Of a DNA stretch of 64,000 nt, positions 1 through 8,868 are shown piece after piece. Source of the stretch: Variovorax sp. PCZ-1 (GTDB taxonomy: Bacteria; Pseudomonadota; Gammaproteobacteria; Burkholderiales; Burkholderiaceae_C); assembly GCF_018413605.1 (NCBI RefSeq), contig NZ_JAHCDN010000001.1:1364001-1428000 (forward strand), given 5' to 3'. A model generated the notes under the pieces. That model was not told where the DNA came from and did not search any database. It was given only the letters and a program-made list of their open reading frames with translations. A program made the translations under genes and the position numbers. Numbering within the stretch: position 1 is the stretch's first letter; the number at the start of each line of letters is the position of its first letter.

Positions 1-234
1 TTTTGGCTGGATGTGAAAGCGCGCAATGTGCGAGCAAAGGCTCTGTATGACTCTGAAGGCTTTGTGATGGAAGGCACGCTGCGAGAGGCGGTACGGCTGC
101 AGCAGGTAGCGAGCAGTTTGCCTGCTGGGCGGGGCTCGCAAGCTGGCGTGGATTTTGATTCATTGCATGTGCTTTCGATGCTGCGCACGGAGTTTGATGC
201 GCGGCGCTCGGGTGGTTTGGAAGGCAGTTTTTAA
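1..234 (+). CDS. GNAT-family N-acetyltransferase, C-terminal fragment
   Basis: The reading frame is open from the first base of the window and stops at 232-234, so the true start lies to the left. The visible residues FWLDVKARNVRAKALYDSEG followed by FVMEGTLREAV match the end of the GNAT fold, where an N-x-x-A-xx-LY-xx-GF motif forms the last part of the acetyl-CoA binding domain. The roughly 40 residues after it are low in recognisable motifs. GNAT proteins move an acetyl group from acetyl-CoA to an amine; the substrate cannot be inferred from this fragment. The stop codon overlaps the longest possible start of the next gene by one base, suggesting cotranscription. Confidence 0.7.
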   Translation, partial: FWLDVKARNVRAKALYDSEGFVMEGTLREAVRLQQVASSLPAGRGSQAGVDFDSLHVLSMLRTEFDARRSGGLEGSF

Positions 235-1145
235 TGGTTTTTATGACTGAAAACCATCGATTGCTGGCGTATTTACTGCGCGAGTTGCTATTAAATTGGA
301 AGCGCTGGTTTTGCCTTGCTTCTCTAACTCTATTGGCTATGACACCAGCGCACGCCGATGTCTGGGGCTATATCGATGCCAAAGGCGTGGCGCATTTTGC
401 TGCTGAGAAGTTGGATGATCGTTATGAGCTGTTTTTCAAAGGTGGAACAGGTGGTGTTGGCTTTGATACGCGTGATGGCGTAGCAGCGCCTACTAAGCCA
501 GAGGTGGAAACGCCTCGCCAAGTGGCGGTGCCTGCTGGCAAATCCAAGCTGATCGCCTTCTTTGATGTGTCGCCGAATTTCAAGGCGGTGAAGCATCACA
601 TGCGCGAAGCCTCGCAGGCTCACAATGTTGATTTTGAGCTACTGCAAGCCTTGATAGCGACCGAGAGTGGCTTTGACACGAATGCGGTAAGCCCCAAGGG
701 CGCTGTCGGCCTGATGCAACTTATGCCGCCCACGGCGCAGCGCTACGGCGTCAGCGGCGATGCGAAGACACCGATTGAGAAAAGGCTGACCGACCCGAGA
801 ACCAATATCCGCGCAGGCACACGCTATCTGCGCGATCTGATCAATATGTTCCCCGGTAAGTTGGAGCTCGCTCTGGCCGCTTACAACGCAGGTGAGGGTG
901 CGGTGCAGCGCTATGGCAACAAGATTCCGCCCTTCAAAGAAACGCAGAACTACGTCGTCACGGTGATGCAGATTTATAACCAGCTCAAGCCGCCGGCAGC
1001 GATAGTGCAGCGCCAGCAGCAAACTCAAACACCCAATCGCGTGCGCATGGAGTTTGGCAACCAAGCCCCTGGCCAAATCGCAGGGCGCGGCAATATGGTG
1101 CCGCCTCTGACCGCACCAGCATTGCCAGCCACAGACATCAAGTAA
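234..1145 (+). CDS. Lytic transglycosylase, SLT domain with N-terminal DUF4124-like region
   Basis: A soluble lytic transglycosylase-like protein that would cleave peptidoglycan glycan strands in the periplasm. A hydrophobic segment (about residues 25-40) ending in AHA looks like a signal peptide. The next residues, DVWGYIDAKGVAHFA, resemble the DUF4124 module. The SLT domain spans about residues 125-255. It shows the catalytic glutamate in ATESGFD (Glu144 from the longest start), then GLMQLMPPTA and the AAYNAGEGAV motif typical of family 1 lysozyme-like folds. The start is uncertain: ATG at 234, ATG at 243 or TTG at 285 are possible. Bases 261-300 are a copy of the dispersed palindromic repeat and encode the leucine-rich N-terminal residues if the early start is used. 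It lies directly upstream of parC. Confidence 0.85.
   Translation: MVFMTENHRLLAYLLRELLLNWKRWFCLASLTLLAMTPAHADVWGYIDAKGVAHFAAEKLDDRYELFFKGGTGGVGFDTRDGVAAPTKPEVETPRQVAVPAGKSKLIAFFDVSPNFKAVKHHMREASQAHNVDFELLQALIATESGFDTNAVSPKGAVGLMQLMPPTAQRYGVSGDAKTPIEKRLTDPRTNIRAGTRYLRDLINMFPGKLELALAAYNAGEGAVQRYGNKIPPFKETQNYVVTVMQIYNQLKPPAAIVQRQQQTQTPNRVRMEFGNQAPGQIAGRGNMVPPLTAPALPATDIK
261..300 (-). repeat. Dispersed palindromic repeat (family A), partial, in the lytic transglycosylase N-terminus
   Basis: Reads GCTGGCGTATTTACTGCGC then GAGTTGCTATTAAATTG, nearly identical to the copies at 36563 and 46566. Unlike most intragenic copies, it is read here in a different frame, so it may lie in the leader rather than in the mature coding sequence. 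Confidence 0.65.
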
Positions 1146-1169
1146 ACCGCTTTTCAATTCGTACATCTC

Positions 1170-3617
1170 ATGAGCGACCCGACCCTTTTCGATATCGATC
1201 CCCCCAATACGCCGCCGCCCATCGATCCACCTGGTAGCAAAATGGGCAGCGGTGATGATGGCGACAGCCTCAATCTCGCCGTCTATGCCCAGCGCGCCTA
1301 CCTTGAATATGCTTTGAGTGTCGTCAAAGGGCGCGCTTTGCCAGACGTGTGCGATGGCCAAAAGCCGGTGCAGCGGCGCATCATTTATTCGATGCATCGC
1401 ATGGGCCTCAGCTTCGGCGGCAGCAATGGCGCAAGCGGTGCGAAGCCTGTGAAATCTGCTCGTGTGGTGGGCGATGTGCTGGGCAAATACCATCCGCATG
1501 GCGACAGCGCTGCGTATGACGCGATGGTACGCATGGCGCAAGGCTTTTCGCAGCGCTATCCGCTGATTGACGGGCAGGGCAATTTCGGCTCACGCGATGG
1601 CGATAGCGCTGCCGCAATGCGCTACACCGAAGCGCGCCTCGCAAAAATCGCCACGCTGCTGACCGATGAAGTGGATATGGGCACGGTTGATTTCATTCCG
1701 AATTACGATGGCTCGGAGCAAGAGCCTCGCTTGTTGCCTGCACGTTTGCCCTTTGATTTGCTTAATGGGGCAAGTGGTATCGCCGTGGGTTTGGCCACTG
1801 AAATACCAAGCCACAACTTGCATGAAGTGGCGCAGGCCACCGTTGCGCTCATCAAGAATGCCAAGCTCTCGGATGAAGAGCTCTTCACCCTGATCCCAGG
1901 CCCAGATTTTGCCAATGGCGGCCAGATCATCAGCCCAGCCTCTGATATTGCTGACGCGTATCGCACTGGGCGCGGCTCGCTCAAAATCCGTGCACGCTGG
2001 AAGATTGAAGAGCTGGCGCGTGGGCAATGGCAACTCGTCGTCACAGAATTGCCGCAGGGCGTGAGCACGGCCAAGGTGCTCGAAGAAATTGAAGAGATCA
2101 CCAATCCCAAGGTGAAAACGGGCAAGAAGGCGCTCACGCAAGAGCAAACCCAGCTCAAGGCAAGCATGCTCGCGCTGCTGGATGTGGCTCGCGATGAGAG
2201 TAACAAAGATGCCCATGTGCGCCTCGTGTTTGAGCCGAAGACGAGCAAGATTGGTCAGCAGGAGCTGATCACTGCGCTGCTCGCGCATACCTCGCTAGAG
2301 AGCAGCTGCCCGATCAACCTGACTGCGATTGGCCTCGACGGTATTCCGAAGCAGAAAACACTGCGCGAGATGATCAGCGAGTGGATCGAATTCCGCGCCA
2401 CCACAATCGAACGCCGCAGCCGCCATCGCTTGGAAAAGGTGCTGGAGCGCATCCACATTCTGGAAGGCCGCCAGATCGTCTTGCTCAATATCGACGAGGT
2501 GATCGCCATCATTCGCCAGAGCGATGAGCCGAAAGCAGCGTTGATTGCGCGCTTCAAGTTGACTGATCGCCAAGCGGAAGACATTCTTGAAATCCGCCTG
2601 CGTCAGCTAGCCCGCCTAGAGGCCATCAAGATCGAGCAAGAGCTGAAAGAGCTGCGCGAAGAGCAGGGCAAGCTGGAAGACATCATCAATTCGCCCGCCA
2701 CGCTGCGCCGCTTGATGATCAAAGAAATTGAGACGGATGCCAAAACCTTTGGCGATCCTGCCAAAGATCCACGCCGCACGCTCATCCAAGCTGAGAAGAA
2801 AGCCGTTGCTGAAATCAAAGTGGTGGATGAGCCTGTCACAGTCGTCGTCTCCAGCAAAGGCTGGGTGCGCGCCCGCACCGGCCATGGGCACGAGGCCGCC
2901 AGCTTTGCCTTCAAAGCAGGTGATGGCCTCTACGACACCTTCGAATGCCGTACGGTGGATACGCTGCTCGCCTTCGGCAGCAATGGCCGCGTTTACAGCG
3001 TGCCCGTCGCCAGCTTGCCCGGTGCGCGCGGCGATGGTCAGCCAGTGACGACGTTGATCGAACTCGAGTCCGGCACCCAGCTGCTGCATTACTTCGCAGG
3101 TGCTGCGAATGCGCAGCTCTTGCTTTCTAGCAGCGGTGGCTACGGCTTCATTGCGAATGTGGAAAACATGATCTCGCGCCAAAAAGCGGGCAAAGCCTTT
3201 ATCAGCGTAGGCGAGGGTGAATCAGTCTGCAAGCCCTCTCCACTAGAGATTTTCATAAGAAATGTGGCGGTAGCCGGCTTAGAATCTGCGCAGAGTGCTC
3301 CTAAATCAGTAGTGGCTACGCATGTGGCATGTGCCTCCACAGATGGCCGTATCTTGACTTTTGAAATCACCGAGCTCAAGGCCATGACCGGCGGCGGACG
3401 CGGTCTGATGCTGATTGATTTGGATAAGAAAGACACGCTTGCGGGCGCGGCGGCCTACAGCCGCAGCATCAAAATCTTTGGTATTGGCCGAGGCGGCAAA
3501 GAGCGCGAAGAGCAGCTCGAAATCCGCAGCCTCAACAACGCCCGCGCCGCCAGAGCCCGCAAAGGCAAGGCGGCGGATCTTGGTTTCAAGCCCACTGGCG
3601 TAGTTCGCGTGGAATAA
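1170..3617 (+). CDS. parC: DNA topoisomerase IV subunit A
   Basis: ParC cuts and rejoins DNA to unlink daughter chromosomes, working with ParE (not in the window). The 815 residues fit the family. Visible features are [40 protein letters not shown] (the quinolone-resistance region) and the catalytic tyrosine in AMRYTEARL (Tyr152). These are followed by the coiled-coil tower and a C-terminal beta-pinwheel with [11 protein letters not shown]. An N-terminal extension of about 30 residues precedes the winged-helix part. Bases 3250-3318, about residues 694-716, are an in-frame copy of the dispersed palindromic repeat and add a short foreign segment to the pinwheel domain. Parc rather than GyrA is favoured by the short, degenerate C-terminal domain. 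Confidence 0.95.
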   Translation: MSDPTLFDIDPPNTPPPIDPPGSKMGSGDDGDSLNLAVYAQRAYLEYALSVVKGRALPDVCDGQKPVQRRIIYSMHRMGLSFGGSNGASGAKPVKSARVVGDVLGKYHPHGDSAAYDAMVRMAQGFSQRYPLIDGQGNFGSRDGDSAAAMRYTEARLAKIATLLTDEVDMGTVDFIPNYDGSEQEPRLLPARLPFDLLNGASGIAVGLATEIPSHNLHEVAQATVALIKNAKLSDEELFTLIPGPDFANGGQIISPASDIADAYRTGRGSLKIRARWKIEELARGQWQLVVTELPQGVSTAKVLEEIEEITNPKVKTGKKALTQEQTQLKASMLALLDVARDESNKDAHVRLVFEPKTSKIGQQELITALLAHTSLESSCPINLTAIGLDGIPKQKTLREMISEWIEFRATTIERRSRHRLEKVLERIHILEGRQIVLLNIDEVIAIIRQSDEPKAALIARFKLTDRQAEDILEIRLRQLARLEAIKIEQELKELREEQGKLEDIINSPATLRRLMIKEIETDAKTFGDPAKDPRRTLIQAEKKAVAEIKVVDEPVTVVVSSKGWVRARTGHGHEAASFAFKAGDGLYDTFECRTVDTLLAFGSNGRVYSVPVASLPGARGDGQPVTTLIELESGTQLLHYFAGAANAQLLLSSSGGYGFIANVENMISRQKAGKAFISVGEGESVCKPSPLEIFIRNVAVAGLESAQSAPKSVVATHVACASTDGRILTFEITELKAMTGGGRGLMLIDLDKKDTLAGAAAYSRSIKIFGIGRGGKEREEQLEIRSLNNARAARARKGKAADLGFKPTGVVRVE
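3250..3318 (-). repeat. Dispersed palindromic repeat (family A), in frame inside parC
   Basis: On the plus strand it reads TTTTCATAAG, then GCCGGCTTAGAATCTGCGC, AGAGTGCT and a CTAAATCAGTAGTGGCTAC end. This is the reverse complement of the forward copies at 14532 and 47323 over almost the full element. It is translated within ParC as [15 protein letters not shown]. Confidence 0.85.
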
Positions 3618-3630
3618 GTGTGGCCAACAC

Positions 3631-4419
3631 ATGAGCGTTTTGCAAACCGAATTCGTCGGACGCATCACGCTCATGCGGGAGCAGCTGCAAGATGTCTCCG
3701 TGTATCCGTTCAATTTGCCTGCGCTCAAAGAATTTGATCAGCTCAAGCCGCATCCAAAAGTCACGTTTTTCGTCGGAGAAAACGGCTCTGGCAAATCCAC
3801 TTTGCTCGAGGCCCTGGCGGTGAGCCTAGGGATGAACGCAGAAGGTGGCACAGAAAATTTTCGATTTGGCACACGCGCTTCGCACTCCTGCTTGCATGAG
3901 TATTTGCGGATCGCCAAAGGCTTTAAGCGGCCACAAACGAAATTCTTTTTGCGTGCTGAGAGCTATTTCAATTTAGCGACTGAAATTGAGAACTTAGATG
4001 CTGCGCCAGCCTCTGGCCCGCCCATCATCAACTCTTATGGCTATCGCTCATTGCACGAGCAATCTCACGGCGAATCCTTCATGGCCTTGATGATGAATCG
4101 TTTCGGTAAAAACGGCCTCTATCTGCTCGATGAGCCTGAAGCAGCGCTTTCCCCGCAACGTCAGCTCGTTGCACTCTCGCGCATGCATGAGTTGGTACAA
4201 GAGGGCAGCCAATTCATCATTGCCACGCATTCGCCCATCCTCATGGCCTACCCAGATGCGGTGACCTATGAGTTTTCAGCCAAAGGTATTGCGGCCGTGA
4301 AGTATGAAGAGACCAGCCATTTTCAGATCACGAAGAATTTCTTGATGAACCCTGAAAGGATGCTGGATATTTTGATGGCGGATGCCAGCAAAAATGCATC
4401 GGCTTCATCGCCTTGTTAA
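3631..4419 (+). CDS. AAA family ATPase (predicted ABC/SMC-like ATPase)
   Basis: A 262-residue soluble P-loop ATPase. Walker A is GENGSGKST at residues 49-57. Walker B is GLYLLDEPEAALSPQRQ near residues 163-179, with an ABC-type DEPE and a following IIATHSPIL switch motif. The signature region reads INSYGYRSLHEQSHGESF, giving an SHGE motif in place of a classical LSGGQ. This resembles the group of predicted ATPases found as single-domain proteins in many proteobacteria; the substrate and partner are unknown. It starts 13 bases after parC and so may be cotranscribed. ATG at 3673 is an alternative start. It ends just before the convergent slyD gene. Confidence 0.8.
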   Translation: MSVLQTEFVGRITLMREQLQDVSVYPFNLPALKEFDQLKPHPKVTFFVGENGSGKSTLLEALAVSLGMNAEGGTENFRFGTRASHSCLHEYLRIAKGFKRPQTKFFLRAESYFNLATEIENLDAAPASGPPIINSYGYRSLHEQSHGESFMALMMNRFGKNGLYLLDEPEAALSPQRQLVALSRMHELVQEGSQFIIATHSPILMAYPDAVTYEFSAKGIAAVKYEETSHFQITKNFLMNPERMLDILMADASKNASASSPC

Positions 4420-4425
4420 GACCGA

Positions 4426-4986
4426 TCAATGCAGATGATGGTGATGGCCGTCGCCGTCATGGCCGGCGTGGTGGCTGGCTTCCATCTTGAAGAAGCCGAT
4501 ACCCGCCGTGCCCTTGCCAATTTCGTCGAGCGTGGCTTCGCGAATTTCATTCACCTTGATACGCAAGCGTAGCGCCATGCCAGCGAGCGGGTGATTGCCA
4601 TCGAGGATGACGTGATCGGGATAAATATCTGTGACATGGAAAAACACGTCTTTCGGCGCATTGGGGTCGCAGCCCGGTGGCAGGCCTTCGAAGAGCATGC
4701 CTTCTTCTAAATTCTCTGGAAACTTATCGCGCGGCGCCATGTAGATCAGTTTGTCGATGTAATCGCCGAAGGCATCTTGCGGCTCCAGATGGAGTTCCAC
4801 AACTTCGTTTTGCACTTTGCCGATGAGGCTTTCTTCAATCTTAGCAAGAAGATCGGTACCGCCCATGAGGAATTCAGTGGGCTCTTCCAAGACGTCCAGC
4901 TCCTCGCCTAAGGTGTCTTTCATCACCCAGGTGAGGGCAACGATGCATTGGGGTTTGACATGGTGGAGTTGAATTTCGTCGGACAT
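4426..4986 (-). CDS. slyD: FKBP-type peptidyl-prolyl cis-trans isomerase, SlyD-like
   Basis: A cytoplasmic prolyl isomerase and metal-binding chaperone of 186 residues. The N-terminal FKBP half is followed by an insert-in-flap domain (MLFEGLPPGCDPNAPKDVFF), then DGNHPLAGMALRLRI, the hallmark of SlyD-type FKBPs. The C-terminus has a histidine-rich tail (HHAGHDGDGHHHHLH) that fits nickel or zinc binding, although it is shorter than the tail of E. coli SlyD. It is convergent with the AAA ATPase gene and divergent from roxA. Confidence 0.88.
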   Translation of the reverse strand: MSDEIQLHHVKPQCIVALTWVMKDTLGEELDVLEEPTEFLMGGTDLLAKIEESLIGKVQNEVVELHLEPQDAFGDYIDKLIYMAPRDKFPENLEEGMLFEGLPPGCDPNAPKDVFFHVTDIYPDHVILDGNHPLAGMALRLRIKVNEIREATLDEIGKGTAGIGFFKMEASHHAGHDGDGHHHHLH

Positions 4987-5013
4987 GGTGATGAGTTAGT
5001 TCACTGGAGAATA

Positions 5014-5092
5014 GAACGCAACATACGCAGAAAAACTAGGGGCGTTCACTTTTTGCGCCTTCTGCGATTGTTCTGCGACTTTTGCGTTCTTT
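5014..5092. repeat. TTTTGCG hairpin repeat (family B), copy 1
   Basis: The left arm GAACGCAACATACGCAG and a right arm containing TTTTTGCGCCTTCTGCG and CTTTTGCGTTC form an imperfect inverted repeat between the divergent slyD and roxA genes. The units and outer ends match the copies at 57757 and 59231. Confidence 0.6.
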
Positions 5093-5133
5093 GGGTTGAA
5101 TCGCTATGCCGCTAGATCAGGCAGAATTGTCCC

Positions 5134-6264
5134 ATGAATGTGAAACTCCCCCTTGTCTTGCTCGGCGGCATCAGCCCAGAGCAGTTTATGAGCCAGTATT
5201 GGCAAAAGAAGCCCTTGTTAATTCGCGCTGCTGTGCCGGATTTCAAGCCCTTGGTCAGTGTAGAAGAGCTTTTAGACTTTGCGGCCCATGATGAAGTCGA
5301 ATCTCGCCTCGTAGAACACACCGCCAAAGGCTGGAAGCTCACGCCTGGGCCCGTTCAGAAAGCGCCTGGCGGGAAGAAGAAAGACTGGACGCTGCTTGTG
5401 CAAGGCATGGATGTACACAGCGCTGCTGTGCATGCGCTGCTGCAGCAATTTCGCTTTGTGCCTGATGCACGGCTCGATGACGTGATGATCTCGCTGGCGG
5501 GCGAGGGCGGGGGCGTGGGGCCGCATTTTGATTCTTATGATGTGTTTTTGCTGCAAGCCTCTGGGCGCAGACGTTGGCAAATTTCTGCACAGAAAGATTT
5601 GGCACTGGTGGATGGTGCGCCACTGAAGATTTTGCAAAACTTCAAACCGACGCAGGAATGGGTTTTGGAGCCGGGTGACATGCTCTACTTGCCGCCGCGC
5701 TATGCGCATGATGGCGTGGCGCTGGATGCACTCTGCCAAACCTATTCGATTGGCTTTCGTGCACCGAAAGCAGGCGAGTTGGCGCGCGAGCTGCTGCATC
5801 GTTTGGCCGAAGAGATCGCCGACAGCACGGAAGATGATCCCAAGCTCGCCAAACTCTACGAAGACAAAGCTCAAGAGGCGACATCTCATCCTGGCCAAAT
5901 GCCTGCAGCGCTGATGGCTTTTGCTCTTGACGCTGTAAGCAAATCGCTGGCAGACAAAACCCTCATCGAGCAATTGATCGGCGAATACCTCACGGATCCG
6001 AAAGCGGGTGTGTATTTTGATGAAGGCAGTTTGCCCAAAAATTATTCCAAGGTCGTACTGCATGCCGCCACGCGCATGAGCTACGACACCAAGCACATGT
6101 TCATCAATGGCCAAAGCTTCAAATGCGCTGGCACGGATGCCAAGCTGCTGCGCAAGCTCGCTGATGAGCGACAGATATCTGCTATTGAATTAAGAGCGGG
6201 TAGCCCAGCCTTGCTGCCGGCGATTGGCGAGTTTGCCAAAGAGGGGTGGCTTCGTGGTGAGTGA
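5134..6264 (+). CDS. roxA: JmjC-type cupin 2-oxoglutarate oxygenase, ribosomal protein L16 arginine hydroxylase
   Basis: An Fe(II)/2-oxoglutarate-dependent oxygenase of the YcfD/RoxA family, which hydroxylates an arginine of ribosomal protein L16. The 376 residues show QYWQKKPLLIRAA near the start, typical of this family. The facial triad is visible as His131 and Asp133 in GVGPHFDSYDVF and His192 in PPRYAHDGVAL. A C-terminal winged-helix-like region carries NYSKVVLHAATRMSYD. Residues 350-369 come from a diverged copy of the dispersed palindromic repeat. The ATG at 5134 is the only good start. The next gene overlaps its end. Confidence 0.9.
   Translation: MNVKLPLVLLGGISPEQFMSQYWQKKPLLIRAAVPDFKPLVSVEELLDFAAHDEVESRLVEHTAKGWKLTPGPVQKAPGGKKKDWTLLVQGMDVHSAAVHALLQQFRFVPDARLDDVMISLAGEGGGVGPHFDSYDVFLLQASGRRRWQISAQKDLALVDGAPLKILQNFKPTQEWVLEPGDMLYLPPRYAHDGVALDALCQTYSIGFRAPKAGELARELLHRLAEEIADSTEDDPKLAKLYEDKAQEATSHPGQMPAALMAFALDAVSKSLADKTLIEQLIGEYLTDPKAGVYFDEGSLPKNYSKVVLHAATRMSYDTKHMFINGQSFKCAGTDAKLLRKLADERQISAIELRAGSPALLPAIGEFAKEGWLRGE
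6181..6243 (+). repeat. Dispersed palindromic repeat (family A), diverged, in frame in roxA C-terminus
   Basis: GCTATTGAATTAAGAGC differs by one base from the palindromic end GCTATTGAATTAATAGC. The other end, TGCCGGCGATTGGC then GAGTTTGCCAAA, matches the copy at 14532, with the same 35-base spacing. The middle is diverged. It is translated as AIELRAGSPALLPAIGEFA. Confidence 0.6.
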
Positions 6265-6760
6265 CTCTGCTGCCAAACCTAGCTTGCTGGAAGGCGCATT
6301 CTCAGGCCGCGCTGATTTTCAGCAGCTGATCCGTGATGCAATCAACACAGCAGCAAAAGAAGGCTGGCGCGAGATGGTGTGGTTTGATCTGAACTATGAA
6401 GACTGGCCTTTGGGCGAGCGCAGCGTGGAAGCTGATCTGCAAGAGTGGAGCGCCACAGGTCGTAAGCTCACCATCGTCGCCAAGCGATTTGATGGGTTGA
6501 TCGCCAAGCATCATCGTTTTGTGAATTGGCGCAAGCAGTGGAGCCATATCATCGAAGCTCGCGCCGTGACCAGTGCATCAGACGAAGAATTCCCCAGTCT
6601 GATCCTGGCCCCCGATTGGGCGATGCACCGCTTGCAACCCACTCTGTGCAAGGGTGTGGCAGGCTATGGAGCCAAGCGCAGGGTTGATTTGCGTGAGCTG
6701 AGCAATGAATGGCTATCGCTCAGTGCGTCGTCTTTTCCTTCAACCACTCTTGGTCTGTAG
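6257..6760 (+). CDS. Conserved hypothetical protein downstream of roxA
   Basis: A soluble protein of about 167 residues that I cannot assign to a named family. It contains MVWFDLNYEDWPLGERSVEA, then KLTIVAKRFDGLIAKHHRFV and NWRKQWSHIIEARAV, which looks like a compact alpha/beta domain. No signal peptide or membrane segment is seen. GTG at 6257 (or 6254) is chosen because AGAGGGG at 6241-6247 sits a suitable distance upstream; a TTG at 6224 would extend it. It overlaps the end of roxA by 8 bases, so translational coupling and a role linked to RoxA or ribosome modification are possible but unproven. Confidence 0.65.
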   Translation: MSDSAAKPSLLEGAFSGRADFQQLIRDAINTAAKEGWREMVWFDLNYEDWPLGERSVEADLQEWSATGRKLTIVAKRFDGLIAKHHRFVNWRKQWSHIIEARAVTSASDEEFPSLILAPDWAMHRLQPTLCKGVAGYGAKRRVDLRELSNEWLSLSASSFPSTTLGL

Positions 6761-6769
6761 GTGAATGAT

Positions 6770-8044
6770 CTAAACAGCGCAGGTGCGGAAACCGTAAAAC
6801 CCACCATCTCGCTCAGATCTGGCGTAGCCTCTGAAAGTCGCATGTTTCATGCGCTCGCGTGTAGCCCAACTTGCACCGCGCAAGGTTTTGCAGTGATCGA
6901 AGTGCACGGTGCTGCCTTGATACCAAGGTGAGGGCACAAAGCCGGGGTAGGGGCGGAAGGTGTTGATCGTCCACTCCCATACATCGCCCCAGCGAAAACC
7001 TTGACCCACGAGGCGGCTGGCAGCTATTTCCCACTCCACCTCGGTGGGTAGGCGTCTTCCAGCCCAATGGGCGTAGGCCTGTGCTTCATACCAACTCACA
7101 TGCATGGCACTGCTACCAGAGGCCATGCGCTGAATTCGGCCAAAGCGCATTTGCATCACGGCGCCACTGGCTACACCGATTTGCTCAACATAGCGCGGCG
7201 CGCGCCGGCCAAACTCTTTGCCTTGCCCTGCGGATGCTTCTTTGAGCCAACTCTGGCCCTCTGGGCTCCAATGTGCCATATCGTCATAGCCGCCATCATC
7301 GACAAATTCAACATATTGCGCCCAATTCACTGGCTGGGCGTCGATTTCAAACGCTGGCACACTCACTTCATGCTGCGGGCATTCGTTGTCAAAAGAAAAG
7401 CCGCTCGGCTGCGCGCCCATCAGCCAGCGCGTTGAAGGCACATGCAATGGCTCGCGCGCCGCGTAGGCCACCTGCGCAGGCACAGGCAGCTTAAGCCCCA
7501 AGGTTTGCGCCATCACGATGAATTGCTCGCTGAGCTGGTCTTCTCTAGCGAGCGCGAGACGAAAGAAATACAGGCCGTCATCTGTAGGCGCTGATTTCTC
7601 CAGCAACTCAAGTGTTGTTTCTAATGTTTCTAGCAAATAGGCCTTGATCACACCCAGATCAGGATAGGTTTGCGTCCAGCGCTCAGCGCGGCTGGAAAGG
7701 CGCGGATCAAAGCAGGCGTCAGCACGCGGCTCAATGGAGGCCAGCAAAGCAGGCTGCTGTGGGCATTGCAGCCCTAGCTGGCGCTGTGTATTGCGCCCCA
7801 CCCAATATTCTTGAAACCAGCCCGCATGCCCAAGCAACCACAGAGGCGGCAATACCTCGCCCATACGCGGTACAGAAAGATCTGCGGCAAATCTCAAATC
7901 TGGTACCAAGCGCTCAAACTCTGCCATCAAATGCAAAGTGTGATTGCGCGCATCCATCAATGCAAGCGACAAAAGATCCGCCCCAGCGTGGCGAATCTCC
8001 GGCGATTCAATGGATATCGTGGGCGAGGGCACTTGTGAAGGCAC
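6770..8044 (-). CDS. EgtB/SenA-like sulfoxide or selenoxide synthase homologue, iron ligands degenerate
   Basis: Two domains are visible: an N-terminal DinB-like helical domain (GHAGWFQEYW) and a C-terminal FGE-sulfatase-like domain (VSWYEAQAYAHWAGRRLPTE, TLRGASWATRERM, YGFRTCAV). This is the layout of ergothioneine synthase EgtB and selenoneine synthase SenA. The start of the domain, LSLALMDARNHTLHLM, looks closer to SenA. EgtB uses three histidine iron ligands, one in the HxxWF motif and two in an HxxxH motif. Here the second motif reads LALAREDQLSEQF, so both of those histidines are replaced (Arg and Leu). The protein may be inactive or repurposed. The start is uncertain: GTG at 8044 is used, and TTG at 8107 gives the longest form. 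No senB or senC neighbour is present. Confidence 0.7.
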   Translation of the reverse strand: MPSQVPSPTISIESPEIRHAGADLLSLALMDARNHTLHLMAEFERLVPDLRFAADLSVPRMGEVLPPLWLLGHAGWFQEYWVGRNTQRQLGLQCPQQPALLASIEPRADACFDPRLSSRAERWTQTYPDLGVIKAYLLETLETTLELLEKSAPTDDGLYFFRLALAREDQLSEQFIVMAQTLGLKLPVPAQVAYAAREPLHVPSTRWLMGAQPSGFSFDNECPQHEVSVPAFEIDAQPVNWAQYVEFVDDGGYDDMAHWSPEGQSWLKEASAGQGKEFGRRAPRYVEQIGVASGAVMQMRFGRIQRMASGSSAMHVSWYEAQAYAHWAGRRLPTEVEWEIAASRLVGQGFRWGDVWEWTINTFRPYPGFVPSPWYQGSTVHFDHCKTLRGASWATRERMKHATFRGYARSERDGGFYGFRTCAV

Positions 8045-8179
8045 GGTAGACAGACAGGGGTGTACGCGGGTACTGCAAGGAATTTTGATTATCCTTGACT
8101 TAGACAAAATATGGGCAATACTTCGACAAATAGCCTGATGGCTTGAAAGTCATCCGATCTGCAGTTCAGGGATGTAGCA

Positions 8180-8196
8180 AGGGAATACCCTAGGGT
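8180..8196 (+). promoter_or_regulatory. Possible operator upstream of dctQ (AGGGAATACCCTAGGG)
   Basis: The palindrome-like AGGGAATACCCTAGGG lies about 80 bases before the dctQ start. A related AGGGAAAACCCCC, on the other strand, lies upstream of dctP at 12578-12590. Sharing between the two halves of one transporter suggests a common regulator; this is inference. Confidence 0.35.
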
Positions 8197-8272
8197 GGCG
8201 TGTCAGGCTTTTGCCAGAGGCTTGCAGGCTGCAGCAGTGACAATCACACAATACATAAGCAACGGAGTCAAC

Positions 8273-8812
8273 ATGGCCGCATTACTTAAATTTGCGCTCG
8301 GTATCGATTGGGTTAACGAGCGTTTGAGCAAGATAGCCTCTTGGGCTGTATTCATCTCGGCGATGATTTGCGCAGGCAATGCTTTTGTGCGCTACGGGCT
8401 TGATATGAGCTCCAACGGTTGGCTAGAAATCCAGTGGTATTTGTTTGCCGTGACGGTGATGCTTGGCGCGCCTTATGTGCTCAAGCTCAATGAGCATGTG
8501 CGGGTAGATCTGATCTACGGCAAGCTCAAAGGCAATGGTCCGGTGTATATCGATTTGTTTGGCTTCATTTTCTTTTTGTTCCCAGTGATCGGGATGCTGT
8601 TTTATATGTGCGTTCCCTATTTTTATCAAGCCTTTGTGTCTGGTGAAATGAGCCAAAACGCTGGCGGTCTGATCCGCTGGCCTGCTATTTTGACCTTGCC
8701 TGTCGGGTTCGGTTTGTTGCTGCTGCAAGGCGTCTCAGAAGTCATCAAACGCTTGGCCTATTTGGGTGGTATCTACCAAATGGATACGCACTACGAGAAG
8801 CCAGTGCAGTAA
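8273..8812 (+). CDS. dctQ: TRAP transporter small permease subunit (DctQ-like)
   Basis: The small membrane subunit of a tripartite ATP-independent periplasmic transporter. The 179 residues hold four hydrophobic helices (near ASWAVFISAMICAG, IQWYLFAVTVMLGAPYVL, FGFIFFLFPVIGMLFYM and PAILTLPVGFGLLLLQG). The family signature NEHVRVDLIYGKL follows the second helix. ATG at 8273 is chosen over longer forms because of the AACGGAG ribosome binding site just upstream. The large permease follows after 56 bases. The matching periplasmic receptor is probably the dctP gene at 11357, on the opposite strand. Confidence 0.88.
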   Translation: MAALLKFALGIDWVNERLSKIASWAVFISAMICAGNAFVRYGLDMSSNGWLEIQWYLFAVTVMLGAPYVLKLNEHVRVDLIYGKLKGNGPVYIDLFGFIFFLFPVIGMLFYMCVPYFYQAFVSGEMSQNAGGLIRWPAILTLPVGFGLLLLQGVSEVIKRLAYLGGIYQMDTHYEKPVQ

Positions 8813-8868
8813 TTTGAGCACTTTGAAAACAATTCCAAGACATCGCCCTTTTAGAAATAGAGCAAAAA

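Noticed and set aside
639-1541. A 300-residue open frame on the minus strand
   Set aside because: It overlaps the lytic transglycosylase and parC and has no motif.
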